12,393 bases of DNA from Smithella sp. (lineage in GTDB: Bacteria; Desulfobacterota; Syntrophia; Syntrophales; Smithellaceae): contig JAAZOZ010000059.1 in assembly GCA_012797505.1 (NCBI GenBank), positions 1 through 12,393 of the forward strand. The letters run 5' to 3'. The translations under genes and the position numbers were made by a program. Within the stretch, counting starts at the first letter, position 1. Every line of letters starts with the position of its first letter. Of this stretch, positions 12,169-12,393 are shown piece after piece. The notes beneath the pieces were generated by a model. The model searched no databases and was not told the DNA's origin. It saw only the letters and a program-made list of their open reading frames with translations.

Positions 12169-12393
12169 TTGTTCATTTAGCCAACGGCGGCTTGTATCGT
12201 ATCCGATCCCGGCAAGAATTGCCACGAAGTTTTTCGGGTGACGGATAAGTGGGCACGGTAAATTTGTTCTCCCTTCAATGTATTGATTGGCAAGTGTTTT
12301 TTGTCATACGGAGATAGTCGAAGACGAGACGGACATTACGATTCAGCTCGCGCATTTTTTGAGCGACACTGGAGATCTTTTTCGATTTGATTA
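12169..12393. other. Right-edge intergenic sequence
   Basis: Little can be identified here. GGCAAGAATTGCC (12211-12223) is an inverted repeat of 5 bp around GAA. No clear promoter for the YeeE/YedE pair is seen. On the minus strand a frame is open from the window edge at 12391 to a TGA at 12275-12277 (see the separate entry). The stretch near 12300-12330 (GTCATACGGAG...TCGAAGAC) faintly resembles a common interspersed extragenic repeat, but too weakly to call. Confidence 0.3.
12275..12391 (-). CDS. Possible C-terminal fragment of an unidentified protein
   Basis: An open frame of 38 codons enters from the right edge and ends in TGA. The first 29 residues are hydrophilic and helical-looking (VAQKMRELNRNVRLVFDYL), and the third codon positions are mostly G or C, like the real genes here, but the last ten codons are AT-rich. 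No family is recognised. It may be the true end of a gene beyond the window or chance coding through a repeat. Confidence 0.25.
   Translation of the reverse strand: MKSKKISSVAQKMRELNRNVRLVFDYLRMTKNTCQSIH

Noticed and set aside
12211..12224. Sigma-54-like TGGC...TTGC on the minus strand upstream of the YeeE/YedE pair
   Set aside because: The GG-to-GC spacing is two bases too short for a -24/-12 promoter; the match comes from a small inverted repeat.

Overview
The window looks like chromosome of a strict anaerobe, most likely from the Desulfobacterota (former Deltaproteobacteria) and perhaps near Syntrophus/Smithella. This is inferred from the gene content (NifU/NifS as a general Fe-S system, FdhD, superoxide reductase, rubrerythrins, a PerR-like regulator), a moderate GC content and the style of the intergenic palindromes. 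No rRNA, tRNA, CRISPR array, transposase or phage gene is visible.

Left arm (about 82-8612, all + strand): nine closely packed genes around sulfur. metY, cysK, metX and metW make homocysteine and cysteine by direct sulfhydrylation. A three-domain nifU and a nifS overlap by 4 bases and build Fe-S clusters. A long-form cysE supplies O-acetylserine. fdhD and a MOSC-domain gene act in molybdenum-cofactor sulfuration. Together they run from sulfide capture, through cysteine, to delivery of cysteine sulfur into Fe-S clusters and Moco. The longest gap (2332-2458) holds a hairpin-rich repeat whose last bases provide the metX ribosome binding site.

Middle (8613-8921): a convergent intergenic region with no convincing gene. 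It holds a composite palindromic repeat and a strong GC-rich hairpin that probably closes the right-hand operon.

Right arm (8922-12058, all - strand; transcription runs from high to low coordinates): two half-size YeeE/YedE membrane proteins joined by an ATGA overlap, then a PerR/Fur-type regulator, rubrerythrin, desulfoferrodoxin (superoxide reductase) and a second rubrerythrin with its rubredoxin domain at the N-terminus. The last three form an anaerobe's peroxide/superoxide defence set. The same inverted repeat, GGAATnATTCC, lies before the regulator and before rubrerythrin, which suggests autoregulation plus control of the stress genes. No terminator is seen between the YeeE/YedE pair and the regulator, so the six genes may be partly co-transcribed.

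Right edge (12059-12393): a second copy of the composite palindromic repeat forms the leader of the YeeE/YedE pair, followed by a stretch with at most the 3' end of an unidentified minus-strand gene.

None of the individual protein families is new. The most interesting points are the composite repeat family, the duplicated operator, an apparent metal-ligand substitution in the PerR-like protein, the split YeeE/YedE transporter next to an oxidative-stress regulon, and the integration of sulfur assimilation with Fe-S and Moco sulfur delivery.
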